Source: Streptomyces coacervatus (GTDB lineage: Bacteria > Actinomycetota > Actinomycetes > Streptomycetales > Streptomycetaceae). Taken from it: a stretch of DNA of 64,000 bases. The stretch spans positions 16,066 to 80,065 of the forward strand of contig NZ_JARHTP010000033.1 in the NCBI RefSeq assembly GCF_029223485.1. The letters are read 5' to 3'. The notes below the pieces were generated by a model. That model worked only from the letters and a program-made list of their open reading frames with translations, had not been told where the DNA came from and did no database searches. The translations under genes and the position numbers were made by a program. Positions 59,985 to 64,000 of the stretch are shown here, piece after piece. How positions within the stretch are numbered: position 1 is the stretch's first letter; the number at the start of each line of letters is the position of its first letter.

Positions 59985-61157
59985 CTACGCCAGCAACCCC
60001 CGCAACGGAAACACGGCCCGCCGAGTAGCCAGCACCGCCTGATCAAGCCGATCCGCAGGGTCATACCCCGCATCCCACTCGGCCCAGGACACCGGCCACC
60101 GCCCATCAGTCATCCGCGCCGGCGCCAACTGCCGCGTCCGCGCAAACACTTCCTGCCGCCACCCCTCCGGAATCACGGCCTCCGGCGCAATCTCCCGCCC
60201 CGCCGCGATCCCCACAAGATGCGTCCACGACCGCGGCACAACCTCGACGACCGCGTATCCACCCCCACCCAGCGCAACCCACTTCCCGCCAGCGTACTCA
60301 TGCGCAAGCTCATGGCAGGCGACCTGCACGGCTCGCTGGGCATCCAGCGACACAGCCAGATGCGCGAGCGGATCCTCGAAGTGCGTATCGGCCCCGTGCT
60401 GCGTCACCAGCACCTGCGGCCGGAAATCGGCAATCAGTTCCGGTACGACGGCATGGAAGGCCCGCAGCCACCCGGCATCCCCGGTCCCGGCGGGCAGCGC
60501 CACATTGACGGCCGACCCCTCAGCGGAGTCGGCCCCCGTCTCCTCCGGCCACCCGGTCTGCGGAAACAACGTCCGCGGATGCTCGTGCAACGAGATCGTC
60601 AACACCCGCGGGTCCTCCCAGAAGGCCGCCTGCACCCCGTCCCCGTGATGCACGTCCACATCGACATACGCGACCCGCTCGGCGCCCAGCTCCAGCAGCC
60701 GCGCGATGGCCAGCGAGGCGTCGTTGTAGATGCAGAACCCGGACGCACCCCCCGGCATCGCATGATGCAGCCCGCCCGCGAAGTTCACCGCGTGCAGCGC
60801 GTCCCCGCTCCACACCGCCTCAGCCGCCCCCACCGACAGCCCGGCGATCAGCGCCGACACCTCGTGCATCCCCGCGAAGGCGGGATCGTCCATCGTCCCC
60901 AGGCCGTACGCCCCGTCCGCCGCCTCCGGATCCGCCGAAGCGGCCTTCACCGCGTCGACGTAGTCCTCCCGGTGGACGAGCCGCAGGGTCGACTCCCCTG
61001 CGGGCTTCGCCGCCACCACCTCGACGTCCTTGTCGAGCCCGAAAGCATCGACAAGATGCCTGGTCAGGGCGAGCCGGACCGGATCCATCGGATGGTCCGG
61101 ACCGAAGTCATAGCCCGTTACTGCCTCGTCCCACATCAGCTGTGCGCGGCCGCTCAT
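59985..61157 (-). CDS. Acetoin-utilisation AcuC/class II histone-deacetylase-type enzyme
   Basis: 390 aa from ATG 61157 (GGTGGCGGGC upstream); a GTG three codons earlier is possible. Zn-dependent deacetylase fold: GGLHHAMPGGASGFCIYND with the paired catalytic His, VAYVDVDVHHGDGVQAAFWE with metal ligands Asp and His, ISLHEHPRTLFPQTGWP, and QHGADTHFEDPLAHLAVSL. It removes acetyl groups from lysines or small molecules in the cytoplasm. Its start overlaps the end of the upstream MFS gene by 50 bp, so both are one transcript. Confidence 0.92.
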   Translation of the reverse strand: MSGRAQLMWDEAVTGYDFGPDHPMDPVRLALTRHLVDAFGLDKDVEVVAAKPAGESTLRLVHREDYVDAVKAASADPEAADGAYGLGTMDDPAFAGMHEVSALIAGLSVGAAEAVWSGDALHAVNFAGGLHHAMPGGASGFCIYNDASLAIARLLELGAERVAYVDVDVHHGDGVQAAFWEDPRVLTISLHEHPRTLFPQTGWPEETGADSAEGSAVNVALPAGTGDAGWLRAFHAVVPELIADFRPQVLVTQHGADTHFEDPLAHLAVSLDAQRAVQVACHELAHEYAGGKWVALGGGGYAVVEVVPRSWTHLVGIAAGREIAPEAVIPEGWRQEVFARTRQLAPARMTDGRWPVSWAEWDAGYDPADRLDQAVLATRRAVFPLRGLLA

Positions 61158-62331
61158 GCCCGCCACCGTATCGGTCCGATTGAGGAGCGAACGACCGGGC
61201 GTAGACCAGGGTCACCAGCACCAACACCATCGGAACGAGCATCGCCCAGCGATAACTCCACGCGTCCCCCAGCGCCCCCACCAACGGCGAGCCGATCAGA
61301 AAGCCGACGTAGTTGAACACATTGAGCCGCGCGACGGCGGCATCTGAGGCATGCGGGAACAGCCGCCCGGCCGCCGCGAAGGTCTGCGGGACCAGCACGC
61401 ACAGCCCCAGCCCCAGCAGCGTGAACCCGAGCATCCCCACCCACGCCCCCGGCGCGACGGCCACCACCGCAAACCCCAGCGCCGCCACCACCGCCCCCAG
61501 CCGTACGACCGCCACGGCCCCGAACCGCCGCACCCCGGAGTCCCCCAACGAACGCCCCAGCAGCGTGGTCACCATGTACACGTTGTACGGCACCGTCGAC
61601 AACTGCTCCGAGCTCCCGAGCACGTCCTTCAGGTACTTGGCGCTCCAGTTGGAGACGGTCGAGTCCCCGATGTACGCGAAGGTCATGACAAGACACAACG
61701 GCAGCAACAACTTGAAGACGACAGACTGCCCCTGAGCCTGTCCCTCCCTCTCGTCCGGTACGTCGACGGAGGCGCCCCCTCCGACGTACCACCGACTCCC
61801 CACCAGCGTGGCCGGCAACAGCACCGCGACGACCGGCAGATACGACACCCACAGCGCCAGCTGCCAGTGCGCCCCCACCCAGGCCAGCGAGGCCCCCACG
61901 ATCCCGCCCAGGCTGAACGCGGCATGGAAACTGAGCATGATGCTGCGGCCGTACGACCGCTGCAGGCTCACCCCGAGCATGTTCATCGAGGCGTCGAGCC
62001 CGCCCACTGCGAGCCCGAACGCGCCCAGCGCGATCCCCAGTTCGGCCAGGTGCTCCCCGGACCCGACACCGAGGAGCGCCAGCAGCACCACGGGCTGCAG
62101 GCACCGCAGCAGCAGACCGGGCCGTATTCGCTTCACCAGCTGCTCGGTCGTCACGCTCCCGACGCCGGCCAGGATCGGCACGGCGGCCAGGAAGACGGGA
62201 AGCAGCGCATCGGAGACGCCGTACCGGTTCTGGATGGCCGGAATGCGGGTCACCAGAAGGGCAAAGGTGGCGCCCTGAGCGAAGAAGCTGAACGCCAAAG
62301 AGGCCCTACCGCGCCGCAGCACATCTGTCAT
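61108..62331 (-). CDS. MFS transporter
   Basis: 407 aa from ATG 62331. Twelve predicted hydrophobic segments, beginning RASLAFSFFAQGATFALLVT. The family text (LGGLDASMNMLGVSLQRSYG-like, SFHAAFSLGGIVGASLAWVG) resembles the YbjJ group of MFS carriers. The substrate is unknown. The 3' end overlaps the acuC-type gene, an unusually long overlap that suggests co-translation. Confidence 0.88.
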   Translation of the reverse strand: MTDVLRRGRASLAFSFFAQGATFALLVTRIPAIQNRYGVSDALLPVFLAAVPILAGVGSVTTEQLVKRIRPGLLLRCLQPVVLLALLGVGSGEHLAELGIALGAFGLAVGGLDASMNMLGVSLQRSYGRSIMLSFHAAFSLGGIVGASLAWVGAHWQLALWVSYLPVVAVLLPATLVGSRWYVGGGASVDVPDEREGQAQGQSVVFKLLLPLCLVMTFAYIGDSTVSNWSAKYLKDVLGSSEQLSTVPYNVYMVTTLLGRSLGDSGVRRFGAVAVVRLGAVVAALGFAVVAVAPGAWVGMLGFTLLGLGLCVLVPQTFAAAGRLFPHASDAAVARLNVFNYVGFLIGSPLVGALGDAWSYRWAMLVPMVLVLVTLVYARSFAPQSDRYGGGHERPRTADVGRGSNGL

Positions 62332-62412
62332 GGCGGCGAGCGTAGGGCCCCGGGCTACCTGTGGGTAGATCAAGCCAAAGATGAATTTTCCTCAGCTTTA
62401 CCTTCGGCTGCT

Positions 62413-63117
62413 TCAGGCGGCGACAGCCACCTCGGCCTTCACCGTCTCCTCGGCCGCCTCGGCCTCCGCGGCCAGCATCCGCTCCATGGGCCCGGCGGCG
62501 AACGCCCCGCCGACCACGATCCCGATCGCCACCGCACCGATCAGAACGACCGACCCGAGCCACACCATGGTGTCCACGGGCACGGTGTACGCCCCCACGA
62601 TTCGCGCGACGCACTCCCCGAGCAGCACAACTCCCCACACCACCGAGAAGACCCGCTCCTTGCGCCGGAAGTCCGCCGACCCGGCCGCGGTCCCGCCCAT
62701 CAGCCGCTCCCAGGCCGCTTCCCTGGCCACGTCCTTGACCAGGAAGGGCTTGAGCCCCGCAGTCATCATCGGCCGTCCCAGCACGACCGACACCAGAATC
62801 CCGATCCCGACGGTGCTGCTGACCCCGCTGTCCTTGGCGAGCATCAGCCGCGGATCACCGGAGACAAAGCTGAGCGCCAGCGAAACGACGTTCACGACAA
62901 GGATGAGAGCAGCAAGTCCGTTGGTCTTCCGCTCCTTGACCGCGCACCACCCGGTCCGCACGGCCGGCACCACGCTGCTCCAGGCGAGCGCCGCGAAGGT
63001 GCTCATCCCGAAGCCGTCCTTGAACAGGTAGTACGAACCGAGGGGCACCGCCACATCCACGAACAGGGGGGCGAAGTTGCTCTTGGTGCTCGTCTTCGTG
63101 CTCGTCATCGTCGTCAT
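62413..63117 (-). CDS. VC0807-like membrane protein
   Basis: 234 aa from ATG 63117 (TGAGGGC upstream); the frame is open earlier. Five or six hydrophobic segments: FAPLFVDVAVPLGSYYLFKD, FAALAWSSVVPAVRTGWCAV, LAALILVVNVVSLALSFVSG, VGIGILVSVVLGRPMMT, and a C-terminal pair ending in the acidic tail EAEAAEETVKAEVAVAA. Motif GRPMMTAGLKPFLVKD is that of VC0807-type proteins. Function unknown. Confidence 0.8.
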   Translation of the reverse strand: MTTMTSTKTSTKSNFAPLFVDVAVPLGSYYLFKDGFGMSTFAALAWSSVVPAVRTGWCAVKERKTNGLAALILVVNVVSLALSFVSGDPRLMLAKDSGVSSTVGIGILVSVVLGRPMMTAGLKPFLVKDVAREAAWERLMGGTAAGSADFRRKERVFSVVWGVVLLGECVARIVGAYTVPVDTMVWLGSVVLIGAVAIGIVVGGAFAAGPMERMLAAEAEAAEETVKAEVAVAA

Positions 63118-63186
63118 GCCCTCAGCTTGCCGTCCGGCACCCGAGCGCCAGTAGAAACGATCGTCCGGAGCTCGACATGACAAATG

Positions 63187-63831
63187 TCAGACCAGCAGGT
63201 CGGCCAACTCCCCCATGTCCGAGAACAGTTGAGTAGCCCCTACGAGCCTCTCAGCAGGCGTCATGGCGGTGAACCCCAGGACGTCCATCCCGGCCGCAAC
63301 GGCCGCCTCCACCCCCAGCGGACTGTCCTCGACCACCACACACCGCGTCGACACGACCCCCATCCGCTCGGCCGCGTAAAGGAACAGATCCGGCGCCGGC
63401 TTCCCCCGCCCGACATCCTGCGAACTGAAGATCCGCCCGTCGTCGAACCACCGGTCCAGCCCGGTCTTCCGATGCCCCACCCGAATCCGCTCATGGCTCC
63501 CGGAGGAAGCGACACAGTACGGCACCCCGTCAGCGGCCAGCTTCTCCACGACACCGACGGCCCCGGCAACCGGCTCCAACTCCCGCTCGAACGCGGCGAA
63601 CACCCGCGCATGGAAGACGTCGTCGAAGTCGTCCGGAAGCCTCTGCCCGGTTCGCTCCTCGATCAGGTCATGGATCCGGTGCATGGCAGACCCCATGTAG
63701 TCGCGAAGAGAAGCCTCATAGGAGGTCGGGTGCCCGAGCTCGCTGAGATAAGCGGCCAGGAGCCGGTTGGAGATCGGCTCGCTGTCGACGAGGACACCGT
63801 CATTGTCGAAGATCACGAGGTCATAGCGCAT
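63187..63831 (-). CDS. HAD-IA hydrolase (phosphoglycolate/beta-phosphoglucomutase type)
   Basis: 214 aa from ATG 63831. HAD motifs: I with nucleophile Asp in LVIFDNDGVLVDSEP, II in YCVASSGSHERIRVG, III Lys in GRGKPAPDLFLYAAERM, IV in CVVVEDSPLGVEAAVAAG. The helical cap lies between I and II. Sugar-phosphate phosphatase or mutase activity is typical. It begins only 19 bp beyond the rRNA-operon terminator hairpin, leaving almost no room for a conventional promoter. Confidence 0.92.
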   Translation of the reverse strand: MRYDLVIFDNDGVLVDSEPISNRLLAAYLSELGHPTSYEASLRDYMGSAMHRIHDLIEERTGQRLPDDFDDVFHARVFAAFERELEPVAGAVGVVEKLAADGVPYCVASSGSHERIRVGHRKTGLDRWFDDGRIFSSQDVGRGKPAPDLFLYAAERMGVVSTRCVVVEDSPLGVEAAVAAGMDVLGFTAMTPAERLVGATQLFSDMGELADLLV

Positions 63832-63838
63832 AACCACG

Positions 63839-63844
63839 AGCCTA
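63839..63844 (-). promoter_or_regulatory. Possible leaderless -10 element of the HAD gene
   Basis: TAGGCT on the minus strand fits the relaxed Streptomyces -10 form TANNNT and lies 7 nt before the ATG, so transcription could begin at the start codon. No -35 is visible; one would lie in the terminator hairpin. Tentative. Confidence 0.3.
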
Positions 63845-63850
63845 AACGCA

Positions 63851-63884
63851 GAAAACCCCCGTGCCGAATGGCACGGGGGTTTTC
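63851..63884 (-). terminator. rRNA-operon terminator hairpin
   Basis: GAAAACCCCCGTGCC (63851-63865) pairs perfectly with GGCACGGGGGTTTTC (63870-63884), loop GAAT. It lies 9 bp past the 3' end of the 5S rRNA, with a T-rich tail on the minus strand. Confidence 0.95.
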
Positions 63885-63893
63885 TCAATGATT

Positions 63894-64000
63894 GTTCGGC
63901 GGCGTCCTACTCTCCCACAGGGTCCCCCCTGCAGTACCATCGGCGCTGTAAGGCTTAGCTTCCGGGTTCGGAATGTAACCGGGCGTTTCCCTCACGCTAT
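63894..64000 (-). rRNA. rrf: 5S ribosomal RNA, 3' part (5' end beyond the window)
   Basis: The minus strand reads CGTGAGGGAAACGCCCGGTT, then ACATTCCGAACCCGGAAGCT, and ends with TAGGACGCCGCCGAAC. These are the conserved segments of Streptomyces 5S rRNA. About 107 of roughly 120 nt are inside the window; 23S and 16S should lie to the right. Transcription is toward the left, so the operon ends here. Confidence 0.97.

Noticed and set aside
1..64000. CRISPR arrays, tRNA genes, integrase or transposase genes
   Set aside because: None seen. The repeats found are short palindromes or tandem units, without CRISPR-like spacers, and no tRNA cloverleaf was recognised by eye.

Overview
The window is high-GC actinobacterial chromosome, almost certainly Streptomyces. 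The support is codon bias (TTA leucine codons nearly absent), frequent GTG/TTG starts, developmental genes recognisable as bldN and its anti-sigma gene, a rex-hemA-hemC-hemD redox/heme block, DUF3558 and DUF2690 proteins, a class I lysyl-tRNA synthetase beside argS, and several classes of palindromic intergenic repeat typical of the genus.

Layout. 0-4.4 kb is accessory: a regulator fragment interrupted by a TGA, an HD-domain nucleotidase, a winged-helix protein with a C-terminal zinc ribbon, two small secreted proteins (one aerolysin-like) and an orphan ProX-type lipoprotein. 4.5-8.6 kb is one very large HTH / nSTAND NTPase / WD40 protein. 8.8-14.8 kb is a sugar locus: a GH32-type glycosidase divergent from a LacI regulator and a CUT1 ABC importer without its own ATPase, probably for a fructan or sucrose-type sugar. 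14.9-24.9 kb holds a two-component pair, AraC/HxlR/MarR regulators, an MFS exporter, oxidoreductases, a UPF0060 protein, an SDR and a phosphatase-acetyltransferase fusion. 25-33.4 kb holds rtcB, two DUF3558 lipoproteins, a DUF2637 protein and the divergent lysS/argS pair.

33.4-42.4 kb is envelope-facing accessory DNA: a secreted peptidoglycan-binding protein, two overlapping genes for membrane-anchored HTH proteins (the first with two TTA codons), a truncated ATPase start, an anti-sigma-like ATPase, a LuxR-type regulator, a secreted protein/lipoprotein pair, an aminotransferase and a 20-residue hydrophobic peptide ORF. 42.7-50.7 kb is hemB, an FAD oxidase lying between hemB and hemD on the other strand, then hemD, hemC, hemA and rex (transcribed right to left as rex-hemA-hemC-hemD) with a Rex operator upstream. 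50.9-58.2 kb runs through a glutaredoxin-like gene and a HAD hydrolase to bldN, rsbN, an acyltransferase, an epimerase, bS22 and a small HTH protein. The right end carries a SapA-like protein, an acuC-type deacetylase, an MFS gene, two further genes and the 3' part of a 5S rRNA on the minus strand, the tail of an rRNA operon.

Most attractive less-described elements: the TTA-bearing membrane-HTH/peptidoglycan-binding gene set (33.5-36 kb), the 181-bp inverted repeat whose mismatches are almost all G-U compatible on one strand (20958-21138), the leaderless MFS promoter with a palindrome on its start codon, the 20-aa peptide ORF, and the aerolysin-like secreted cluster. All functional statements are from reading the sequence; no database search was run.
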